Shown in pieces: positions 11,621-23,800 of a DNA stretch of 64,000 bases. Every line of letters begins with the position of its first letter. Within the stretch, counting starts at the first letter, position 1. The notes beneath the pieces were generated by a model. That model was given only the letters and a program-made list of their open reading frames with translations. It was not told the origin of the DNA and did not search any database. Source of the stretch: Asterias rubens (Eukaryota > Echinodermata > Asteroidea > Forcipulatida > Asteriidae). The stretch covers positions 4,836,001 to 4,900,000 of the forward strand of contig NC_047068.1 in the NCBI RefSeq assembly GCF_902459465.1, read 5' to 3'. The translations under genes and the position numbers were made by a program.

Positions 11621-14115
11621 TAGTGTAGCTTGGCCCAAGCAAGAGCTGCTTATTTTCCGTGTTTATTTTCTGTAGCAGAAAAGTTTGCTATTGTGCAAGC
11701 GTATTTCACAGGTTAGCAAGAAAATTAGGCGGCCATATTTCGCGTTCCCATCCATGGATTTGTGTTTTGGATAACTTTCCGTATCACCATGGAGGTAGGA
11801 TTATCACGCACGCCACCACTTGTTTACAAATTTTTACAAATTTTTACAAAAGGGATCTCATTCAGGTAAGATACTAACTCATATCGAATGAACAAGTGGT
11901 GGCATGATACGGAAACTTTTCCTTGTATTGTTGTTCATTTTTGTGCAATGAGCACCGGAAGGTTTCAAGCCTTTTGGTGTGCTAACGCCAACGGTAAGCA
12001 GCGCTGTGAAATGGAGATCGCACAGAAGTACAAAATCTCAGCAGCTATCAAATGAGCTGGTTTATAGGTCTCTTAATATCTGTATTCTCTTTAATGTTAT
12101 CTTTTGAGACAGAATAGAATATTTCACTCGGAGATTGTCTAAGGAGAGGGAATGACCTCCAATGGTAGTAGGCTACAATGTAGTTTATTTAGCCCCACTT
12201 TTGTGGCCAACTCTGAATCAGAGTTGGCCAAATAAGAAGGGGCTATCATGTAGTTTAGTGTGCTGTTGAGCTGTCTTAGGGGGGCCTATAGTTTTCAGCT
12301 TGGTAGAGTGTTCATTGTTACATCTGGTTGCTGCTTTAACTTTAAGTGACTGAGTGATGATGATTGGTAGTTTTCCCGGGGGAATCTTTAAAGATGGAGC
12401 ATAGACAAGCTTTTTCCTAAGACTCTCAGCCAAGAACCTTGAGCATTTTTAGAGGCATTTGACATCCACTGTGTTTCATGTGATATATAAAGCCCACTAT
12501 GCAGACTGTAACAAGGTTAGTAGAATCTTGTTACATTCGGCATATACATGATTTGTTCTACTATTAACCTATTACAGACTGCAAACATAGGCATACCTTT
12601 TTTGTGTGAAATGTTTGAAATGAATTTTTATGAATTTTTATGTAAGTTTGGAGAAATAATATTTATTTAAAAAATAATGCTCCAAGGTTGTTAATGAGAT
12701 TCAAAGGTAACAATTAAATAATTTACCATTCATAATATTTCTGACATTGTTTGACTACTATTGGGTTCATCAAGGCGTTCCCATTAAATCCTTTCTTTGT
12801 AGTTTTGGTTCATCACTCCCCTGTCATGCCGCAAGAGTTGAGGCTTGTTTTTCCCAGTGCTATGAAACTGTAGTAGTCTACAGGACCAATAACATACCTT
12901 TCATATGACCATGTGACTTGGACTTTCAGTCACCTTGATGTCAAACCCTACCATAGTGTACCTGTCAACTTGAAAGTAAATTATACCATCTTTGACCTTT
13001 TGGCAAGTACACAGAGTTGAGCTTCACAACACTAGGCTATTACTTTTCCTGGCTGTCATGTTATGTAGATTGCAAGTCAAGCTGTATTTCAAAGATTGCT
13101 TTTTTAAAACCTAAATCTTTGTGATTAAATGTCCAGCTTCAACATTTAATAAAAATGTTCTTCTTATCTGATTGTACAATATTTGAGACAAAACATTGTA
13201 AGCTGTTGGTATGTCAGTTGTAACACACAAACCTGCAGGAATTCCAACAGCAGTCTTCCAATTACCACAAACCACCTTGGCTGCCATAGCAACACATTGG
13301 TTTTCATTGCAGGGGGCAAGCAGAGAAGTGAACAAAGTATTTTTAAGAGCCCTGTGGCCATCTTTGTTTCTGCTAGCACAAAGCAAGACTGAATGTACAC
13401 ATCAGTTTGAGAAGATTTGTTTTTTTTGGCTGGGTTGATGGACCTGTGGCTGTCTTACAGTTACATGTAGTTAAAACAGTAGTAAACAAGTTTATTGATA
13501 TTAATAAAATCATGAAACACTGGCAAAATCTCATTGAAATCTGAAGGTTGGATCATCCCAAATGGTGTAGTTTGTCTTATCACAAGAAACTTAGATGTGA
13601 TTACAATTCATTGGTGAACAAAAAGACTGCTGATTGTTGTTCAAAATGTAAGTAAAACTTGATTGTTGTATACCTGCTGTTGGTAATGAGTGTGTTTACT
13701 AGACTTTCAATAATTTATAGACATTGCTAGAATGGTAATGAATGTTGTCTTGTAATGAATGGTTGCTGAACATTGCACACAGTTAGGTCTGCATCTGCAT
13801 GCTATACTATACATACATGTACATGTACATGTACTACGACAATGGAGCACAGCCAGATACCAAAAAGGCTTTGATGTCTTTGGAGAGAGACAAACAGGAG
13901 GGCCCAGGGAAAAACCTTAATGGCATCGCATCATAGAAAGAACAAGGAGGAGACAACCTACATGTGTAGATGCACAATTCTACTTCCGAGTATGGTTTTA
14001 GCCAGGAATTGAACTAGGGCTTCAGTGGTGAGAGGCGGTCATAGACGAGACAAAGGATGACTTACTGTAATGTTGACTTACATTTATTTTCTCTCTGTCT
14101 ATTTTCTTAATTTAG

Positions 14116-14854
14116 GTCAGCGAAGAGTTCACCCAGGATGCCTAGCAAGGTGTATTCTCAGACCGCCCGGTCTGGGCGGTCAACAAGGTCTGCTAAATCG
14201 GCTCGTTCAGCTCATTCTTCCAGACCACCACCAAACACTGGCAACGGCAAACTGACAACCAACTCAAGACGTTCCTACAAACGTCCTGCATTACCAATGC
14301 CTGTAAACAATCGTCATTGGCCTGAAGAGTTTGGCTTCACAATCGCTGGTGATGCACCAGCGTATATTATAACTGTTCAACAAGGCAGTCATGCCCATTC
14401 AGCTGGTTTACAACCAGGGGACCAGTTGGTTGAGTTGAATGGTATAAATGTGACACAACGCACAGCGCAAGACATCCAAGGTATCGCAAAGCATTGCCCT
14501 ACTGTACCACCAAGTATTGTGGTTGTCTCTTGTGTCAAGACAGTGGAAATATTGCGTGATTCTAAAGGGCGCTTTGGAATGACAGTGATTGGGGCAGGAC
14601 CAGTGTATGTTGAAGTAACTGAACCTCATGGTACTGCAGCTCAAGGAGGTTTAAGACCAGGGGACATGATTCTTGAAATAAATGGATTACCCATAAGACA
14701 CTCTGATGACACTAAAGTATTTGTACGAGGATCTCGAAGACTGAGGATGCTTATTATCCCTGGTGCTGGTCACCAGAATGTTCGTAAACTCGCCCAGAAG
14801 TTTGAAATACAAGCTAAGGATCGGTCAACAAGGGCGGAGCAGTTCTTCAGAAAG
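14116..14854 (+). other. First coding exon of the formin gene: two PDZ-like domains
   Basis: Acceptor TTTAG|G at 14115 and donor AAAG|GTGAGT after 14854. The N terminus (residues 1-58) is Ser/Arg-rich. PDZ1 carries EFGFTIAG as the carboxylate-binding loop and [13 protein letters not shown]. The second fold carries [16 protein letters not shown] and [16 protein letters not shown]. Two PDZ domains in one uninterrupted exon contrast with the short exons downstream. Confidence 0.88.
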
Positions 14855-17800
14855 GTGAGTCAGACACACCACACCCACCACTGACCACACCATCATGTAT
14901 CATTTCTTCCAAATGATGTTTTAAATTATTTTTCAATGCAAATAAAAATCCCAAACCAAATCCGAAATGTTGTTACGAGAACTTGCAATCAGTGAAAACA
15001 AGTTGTTTATCTATTGAGAAATCCAGTTGATTTTTACCATTTATGCAATTAACAATTAACTTTTGTAAATTGATTGAATCACTTTTAAAGTAACAAATGA
15101 TAAACCACAACTGTTTTATATTTATATACAGTTCACACTCTTCCTTCAAGGTGAGCACTTAATTTCTTCAAAAACAGTTTCCTGATAATTTGTTTTGTTA
15201 AAACAGCATCTGAGAATAACTTTAGCCTACCTCCATGGTTTAAACATCCTTAAGTCTGATTAAAACTTATAAACTCCATCCATTGATTGTAAACACTTCT
15301 TAGAATTTGATAACAATAGGAGGTATTGATCAACAATGGGAGGGGAGACTTTCTGACTCATTCATTGTTGAACCTTAGTGAGCGTAGCATAACAATGGAC
15401 AACCAGTTCAATTTATGTGCATACATGTAGGCCATGCAAATGGCAGTAACAGCAGCTGTAGTTTCTTGCCTGACTGCTTCCATCCTCATCTGTTGTGGGT
15501 TGAAAACACTTTCCCCCAATAGTATCCTGTACCTTGAAACCTTTAAACCCATTCTGCCATAGAAATGACTGCCAAAATGTGTCATTAGTCTTTCAAATTG
15601 TTTTATACCCTAGTCTGAAATTTATAGACTTTGAAAAATATACGGAAAAGTTTGTCTAGAAATACTATTAAGACTTTTGTATAAACACATGCTAACCCAT
15701 TGTCATAGCTAGAGCAATTTCGCCCCAACCTCACATTGTATGGACTTTGCATTCAGCATGTTCAATGCATTCATGTATTTGAAATAATTGCCACATTTTC
15801 CACTCACTCATTTGTTTACAAGTCAAGACTAGTACATGTAGGCAGTGAATTAAACTGGTTGCTGAGGCAATGGCGATCTCACATAAACAGTTACCATGGC
15901 TACATCTACAAAAGGTCGCCAAGGTTGACTGAGCAGCGAGTTCAGTACTCGCTGTGTACGCTGTATACGTGTACATTGTACAGTAGACTCAGTCAATAGT
16001 ACCCTTTTACCCCCACTACTGATCTCAAATTAAATACAAATTGCTTCTAAGTTCTATTATTATTATGCTGAATATCATTGACTACTGTATGTCGGTAAAA
16101 AGTTGGGGTTTTGGGGGGTCTAGGCAGGGTTATTTTTGTGTGTTTTTTTTTGTTTTTGGGGTGAAGCTCATTTCTGTAACTCATATTGGAAACTCCTATT
16201 ATGTACATTATTTGAGTAACTATTGACGTGTATCTTTGGTTTTAGCTCCATTACATTGACACCCACTTACCGCCCCCTCCCCCTGTTTATTGTGTGACCT
16301 TTCTTTGGGTAAATGTATTGCAATTCTCATTATTAAAACTATTCGCTATCACATTTAGGCAAAATAAACAAATAATATGTTTAGCATCCCCACCCGCTTC
16401 TTTTTAGAGACCTCCTTTTTTCCTTTTTTTCCCCTTTAAATAAAAAAGAAGGGTACATTTTAGAGCAGTTCCATGGAAATGTAAACATCAATGCCAAAAT
16501 TTCAAAATGGCACAAATGAGAGATCATTTTTTTTTTTAAAATCCTTTAAAAATAGTGAAATTGGCTTTGAAAAAATGTTTTGCCAAATTAATCCAAGTTT
16601 TATCCTGATTAAATAGTGTTTCTTTTGGTTTTGTACCTATTTGAAGTTTTCTTTAGTAACAACATAATGATGGGAAAACAAATAAAATATTCTTTCAAAA
16701 TTTTATGATACACAATTTTGTTCAGTATTTTAGTAATAAAACTTACTTTTCCGATGTACAAAATAGTGAATTTTTTAATCTCCCTATTTCAATAGTGGGC
16801 AGAAATTTTTTAAATTTACATTAAAAAGGACAATTGATACCCTCTATCTATGCATGGAATTATTTCTTTAAAAAATCTTCTTAAATGTACAAAATCCTGT
16901 TGTCGGACGTACATTTTGTTCACACATCCGACACTAGTACGACCGACACCTCCGAAATAAATATCCCCTTTTTAACGCCTTTAAAATATCATACAAAGCT
17001 ATAAATTGGTACAGAGAGTAACCCTCACCCAAACATGCCAAATTACTCAAATCTTGCCTCAAACAATAAATCTCATTCCCTTATTTGTCTACTGGGTGCT
17101 ATAACACAATAATTTTGATCTGCAGAATTTTTGTATTTCCATTTCCCAAACTCACTGATACTTAATATCAGAAAAGCTTGACTTTGCACTATACTTGTTA
17201 AATACAGACGTGTACTTGTACATGTGGTTACCCCAAAGCAAGGATAGAGCTCTTGGAAAAATATTGGCAAGGTTCTTCCAAAGTTACATAACATAACATA
17301 ACAATTTAAATTTATAAGGCGCTATTCCATCAAGATCATAGCACACTAGAAAGAAATTAACTTGGAAAAAGGTGAGTCTTAAGGACTTGTTTGTTTTGCT
17401 TGGGGAACATTCAAGCGAGTGATGTCGAGTGTGGACCGAAGAAATCGTGGAGGAGTGTAATGAGACAGTAAAGTGGTAATATAATGAGGTGTAGTTTTGT
17501 TAAAGCATTTAAAAACGAGAAGAGCAATCCTAAAACGGATTCGTCCTCTAATTGGTAGCCAATGAAGTTCCGCAAGTCATGGGGTAAAAAAACCGAGCTG
17601 CACTATTTTGTAATATTTGGGCTCTGTCCAATTCATATGACGTTGCACCAAATAAAAGGAGATTGCCATAGTCAATACGAGAGAGGACTAAAGCTCTGAC
17701 AACATGATGGAGAGTATCCAGGTACCGTTTGATTCTCCTTAAGTTACGCAGCTGAAAATTTATTGATTGGCAGAAGCTAGAAACTTGCTTGCTCATTGTT

Positions 17801-20800
17801 AAATGAGAATCAAATTTTATTCCTAAATTGTGGACAGAATCAGTAGGGTCAATCGATGTATCACCCATATGCAAAGATATCTTCAGCAGTTTCTTAAGGT
17901 TTTGGGGAGTACCAAGCACAATGAACTCAGTTTTTTTTTCATTGAGCTTAAGGGCAATTCCAAGCAAACATGGACATGACACCAAAAAAAGAAGTTATAG
18001 GTAACATTTGAAACCAATTTATTTTTAGTTGTTGACAAGGAATAAACCCAATTTTGCCAAATAAGAACTCAGCTTGGGCTCCATGTAGGCGTGGCTACAT
18101 TTTCTGGAAAACTGTAATGCGACTGACCGTAATGTGACTGACCATGGTCAGTCACCTATAGGTTAGATTTTTGAAATGTGACAATTGTTTTTTTTTACCA
18201 TGTCCTTTTTGTGTAATGCGACTGACCGCTTTTTACAACATTATAACAGCCAGAGCACAAAGCCCACAACATTTCTAATATTATCAATTCAAAGCCTTGG
18301 GTGTCAAGTACAAATCAGTCTATAAACTTAGTGGAAAGAATATCTCACACAGAACTTCTAGCACCACGATCAAGAAATGACACTGAAAAGTGTAATGCGA
18401 CTGACCGTGGAATTGCCCTTAAGCTTGTTAGAAGTCATCCAGTTTTGAACATCAGTAATGCACAGCTGCAGTTTCTTAATGGCAACTTGCCAAGCACTAG
18501 GTATTCAAGGATCAAAGGAACAATATAGCTGTGTATCATCAGCATATAAATGAAAGTCTATGTTATGATGACGTATGATATTGCCAAGTGGGAGGGTATA
18601 AATTACAAACATGAAGGGACCCAATATGGACCCCTGGGGTAGCCCATACTCCAAATCAGATCAGAGTAGGTTAGGAATAGATACCCGACTTAGTCTACCC
18701 GAGAGATATGATTTGAACCATAGTAGTGCAGTATCGGAAACGCCTAAATCATCCCTCATTCTGTCAAGTAAAATATCATGATTGATGGTGTCAAAGGCAG
18801 CAGGCAAGTCTAATAGCACTAGAAATACAACATTAGACCTATCCAATGCCTTTAAAAGAACATCATCCCGAACCTTCAAAAGAGCAGTTTCGGTACTATT
18901 GTGTGTTTTATTTATGCAGACTGATAGAGCTCCTCAAGGTTATTTATAGATGTGTGTTGCTTCAGTTGTTTAGCAGCAGCTTTCTCAATAAGTTTTGCAA
19001 TGAATCTTATATTTGAAACTGGTCGATAACTACTTAATGTATTATGATCTAATGAAGGTTTCTTTAGTATTGGTGAGATTATGGCTTGACCAAGTGTGTT
19101 TTGGAAAGAGCCTGATGAAAGAGAAGCATTGTTGATTGAAGTGAGTATGGGTAAAACAGTTATTAAATGATCTTTCAAAAGCCAAGTAGGAATAGTGTCA
19201 AGGGCACAATTTAAACACAGCTTCCTCCTTCAAAGTTAGAAAATAGTGCAGTCCTTTGCTGAATATGCACTGTAGAATCACTGGCATGATAAGGTTATCC
19301 CTGTGGCCATTAAGTGCAGTGTGAATATTGTCAATCTTGTTTTTGAAAAACATTGCAAAGTCATTTGCAACAACCTGTGATTAATTACATTAAGGAAGGA
19401 TTCTATTGTTTTTGTTAAAGTCACCTGGAAATAGAATTTTTATTTTTTCAAAGATAAGAGTACATGTACACATGTATATGTTTAGTAACAATAAAACAAT
19501 TTTTTTAAATGGGGTGGAAACGATTTATATGTTTAAAAAATAGATAAAGTTGTTTGGGAGTTGACTCCTCCTACCCCTTTTGTGATGTCAATCGAGGCAG
19601 ACTTTGCCTTGATGCATAGAGTAAACACACGTGCAAAGTACATGCAAATCCAAGTCGTGAGTGTGTACGTTTTGAAAAAAAGCTTTTTTATTGCATTTTT
19701 CGGCAATGCAGACCAAGTGTATTGCTGCTGGATGCAGCAAAACAACTAAAGATGGGGTCAGTCTGCATGGCTGGTCAAACTCACAAGAGCAATATTGCCT
19801 AGTGGTCCGGTCCGTTGTCTTTTTCAGCGCTGTGCAGAATTTTCTCTTCAAATATCGCGCCTCGAGGGTTGGGGCCTACTCTTAAAATTGTAAATAAGAT
19901 AAGAACTAATTTTTTAGAACCTTAGTTAACTGTTTATTCACATTCCACTCGTCAAAAGCTTTATTTTGACAAAATACCATTTTCATGTGACTTTAAGTAA
20001 AGAATTTTAAATACATCTTTTTTGTTTGAATTAGCAAGGGAAGACCTGTAAAATTCAGTTTTACTGGCATCAATCATTTGATTGACTTTGTCCCTTTGAG
20101 TTTGGTAAGCCAACCGATCATTTTCTGTTCCAGATTTGCGCCATTTACGCTCATGCTTCCTTCTCAAACGCCTCTCAACATTGATATTACCATTATACCA
20201 TGGCTGCTTTGGGCTTAACTTATGAGACTTATTCTTAAGTGGCGCATGCTTGTCAAGAACAAAAATGATGGCAGAACCAAATCGGGACAGTAATTGATCG
20301 GGAGACTCACCTGATGGAACTCCACAAAGTTCAGAAACAAGGTCTTCTTTAAAGGTTATGTGATCCATGTGCTGGAAGTTACGACAAATAGAGATGGAAT
20401 TCATTGGCATAGATTTCACTTGATCTTGTAAGCTACAATGGATCATGTAATGATCCGAAAAAGAATCAACCTTAACTATGTTACAGTCTTGGATTAACTG
20501 ATCATCCAAAACAAGTAATAACAAGGTCTAATGTTTGTCCCAGTTTATGTGTAGGTTCATGAATGTGCTGGTACAATCCAGAAGACACATGAGATGAATT
20601 GAATTTTCTTAACATCCGGGAGGTCAGGCTTGTCTATGTGGATGTTAAAGTCACCCAGCATAAGTATCTTGTTGGTTCTTGACAGAAAATTCAAAACAAA
20701 TTAGTACCTACAACTTCAAACTTTAATTTTTTTTTTTTTTAAATACAAGTCCCAGTATTTGGACCAAATGTTGCTTTGCAGACTCATCTCTTTCATTGTT

Positions 20801-23800
20801 AGGCAATATTTTGAAACTTGGTATTTTGCCCATTCTTGGTTGTCAATGCAATGCATAAGGATATTGCATACATGTACGTACATTATGTACAAGTTGCATA
20901 ACACGTGTACATTGTTTCTATTGATCTCATAACGTGGTATATTTTACCAATTTTACCATTTTTTCCAACAAATAATGATAATCTGATCTTACAACACCAA
21001 ATTGGCAGATTAAATCATTATTTTATAACAAAAGTGAGAAGTTGAACTGATTGTTTACCTATTTTTGAATGCAATTTCAGACAGGTACAGGGTTAGGGTT
21101 AGGGTTAATGTACTTTTTCGGCCAGTGCAGTTAATAAATAAACCTTAATAATAATGTCCGACACTGTGAAATGTACATGTACGTCCAACAACAATATATT
21201 AAATGCTGATTCTTAAAATTCAAATTTAAAAAAAAAAACTTGTGAAATGTATTAATAGAGGTCTGATGAAATCCATAAATAAAAAAAAAATACATTTAAA
21301 AGTTCAAACACATCACATAGTTTGAACTGCAAATATTGGTTTTCATAAACAGGTGTTTCTCTGAGTGCGTCCGACCATATAAGTGCGTCCCATATTACGA
21401 ATCACAGATTCCTCAATGCGTCTAACAATCAGCATTTAGGCCCCATATAAGGGGCATTACGAATCACAGATTCCTCAATGCGTCTAACAATCAGCGTTTA
21501 GGCCCCATATAAGGCGCATTACGAATCACAGATTCCTCAATGCGTCTAACAATCAGCGTTTAGGCCCCTATAAGGCGCATTACGAATCACAGATTCCTCA
21601 ATGCGTCTAACAATCAGCATTTAGTCCCCATATAAGGCGCATTACGAATCACAGATTCCTCAATGCGTCTAACAATCAGCGTTTAGGCCCCTATAAGGCG
21701 CATTACGAATCACAGATTCCTCAATGCGTCTAACAATCAGTGTTTAGGCCCATATAAGGCGCATTACGAATCCCAGATTCCTCAATGCGTCTAACAATCA
21801 GCATTTAGTCCCCATATAAGGCGCATTACGAATCACAGATTCCTCAATGCGTCTAACAATCAGCATTTAGGCCCCTATAAGGCGCATTACGAATCACAGA
21901 TTCCTCAATGCGTCTAACAATCAGCGTTTAGGCCCATATAAGGCGCATTACGAATCACAGATTCCTCAATGCGTCTAACAATCAGCATTTAGGCCCCTAT
22001 AAGGCGCATAACGAATCACAGATTCCTCAATGCGTCTAACAATCAGCATTTAGGCCCCATATAAGGCGCATTACGAATCACAGATTCCTCAATGCGTCTA
22101 ACAATCAGCATTTAGACCCCTATAAGGCGCATTACGAATCACAGATTCCTCAATGCGTCTAACAATCAGCATTTAGGCCCCTATAAGGCGCATTACGAAT
22201 CACAGATTCCTCAATGCGTCTAACAATCAGCGTTTAGGCCCCATATAAGGCGCATTACGAATCACAGATTCCTCAATGCGTCTAACAATCAGCGTTTAGT
22301 CCCCATATAAGGCGCATTACGAATCACAGATTCCTCAATGCATCTAACAATCAGCATTTAGGCCCCATATAAGGCGCATTACGAATCACAGATTCCTCAA
22401 TGCGTCTAACAATCAGCATTTAGGCCCCTATAAGGCGCATTACGAATCACAGATTCCTCAATGCGTCTAACAATCAGCCTTTAGGCCCCATATTTATAGG
22501 GCCTAAACCCATACAAATTGAAATATTTAAAAAATAATACAAGAAATTAATCCATCAACTAATATTGAACCAGGAGCAATTAGCAAATGTAAAAATACGT
22601 TTAGTGACTAAAAAGATTCATTCATGTATACCTCAGACAGGTTCGCTATTCCAATTGGTGGAGAGCGCGTCACATGGGGGTTTAAACGGTTGATAATGAC
22701 CAGCTAGGGTTGTTGCCGTGGCTCGGGCCTTTTTCACACGGCAACGACCCTGCCGGTTTTAAAAGGCCGTTTAAAAACTCGTCGCTACCTTTTTATTCCC
22801 TTAAGGCCATTGGACCCTTTCGGTAAACAGTATTGTCCAAGGCCCACACTTCGTGTATCACAACTTCTATATCAAATAACAAACCTGTGAAAATTTAGGC
22901 TCAATCAGTCATCGGAGTCGGGAGAAAATAACGGGAAAACCCACCCTTATATCCGCGCGTTTCGCCGTTTCATGACATGTGTTTAAAATAAATCCGTAAT
23001 TCTCGTTAACGAGAATTGATATTGTTTTACTGTTTTCTCAAAAAGTAAAGCATTTCATGGAATAATATTTCAAGACAAGTATTTCACCACTACCTTCTGT
23101 AAACCCTGTAAGTTATTTGTAAATCTGTGAACTTTTTGTTTTTTGCTGTACCGAAAGGGTCCAATGGCTTTAACAATGCACACAAAAGGAGATACAAATT
23201 TAAAACATTAGAAACAACATACCCAGAAATGGACATATAAAAATGGAAATATTAAAAATACAAGAAATTAATCCCACTAATATACACTGAACCAGGAACA
23301 ATTATAAGCAAATGAAAAAATGCGTTTAGTGACTAAAAATATATGTTTTAAGAGCACCCTTATAAATACAATTGATTATTGTAGGTAGTTCAATCCAGAG
23401 TTATATGTAACTGTCTAAAGAAGCAATATCTGAGGATTACAACCTGGTTCATGACAACACACTTTATTGTTTGCTCTTTTGGATCTATGTAAATGAAGCA
23501 AATAATTGATGCTTTGTTTATAGGCAAGGCAACAAGGCTGCCTACTTTAGTTATGTCTGGTCATACTAATTTCAATCAATGACCAAGTAATTTAAAACGC
23601 ATCCAAATGAAGCTCCAAAGAGTCCACACTACACGTACCCTGTACCAGGCTTACAAGTACTGTAAGTACTGTAGATCAGTACAGCCTAAAGCAATGGTTG
23701 CTCATGTATAATGCATTGGTAGTCTTACTATGGTTGCTATAGCAACCTGGCAACAGAAGCAACATCTGGTTGAGTATGATTGCTTGCTCATTGCTTATAC

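Larger units (their letters stand above)
17284..20720 (-). mobile_element. Degraded non-LTR retrotransposon (LINE), CR1/L2 group
   Basis: Read on the minus strand from 20720 down. First comes the C-terminal part of an AP endonuclease (LGDFNIHID near 20650, then QTLDLVIT and [12 protein letters not shown]). Next is a basic linker ([12 protein letters not shown]), then reverse transcriptase: [17 protein letters not shown] near 19020, [17 protein letters not shown] near 18790, [10 protein letters not shown], and the catalytic YADDTQLY near 18550. It resumes after the MITE as [14 protein letters not shown], and [12 protein letters not shown] follows. The 3' end near 17284-17302 is a short TTATG repeat, a tail style of CR1/L2 elements. 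Stops, such as one just before the GLPQGS block, and a foreign insertion near 19430-19930 make it non-functional. Clade assignment is from motif memory. Confidence 0.85.
22505..23345. repeat. Direct repeats of about 100 bp flanking two nested elements
   Basis: Segments near 22505-22618 and 23228-23345 share ACAAGAAATTAATCC, TGAACCAGGA, CAATTA and CGTTTAGTGACTAAAAA in the same order. Between them lie the hairpin at 22674 and the family 2 copy at 22802. This is either a long duplicated flank or the remains of a larger repeated element. Confidence 0.6.

Noticed and set aside
14408..14644. Minus-strand frame opposite the PDZ exon
   Set aside because: Shadow of the plus-strand coding exon.
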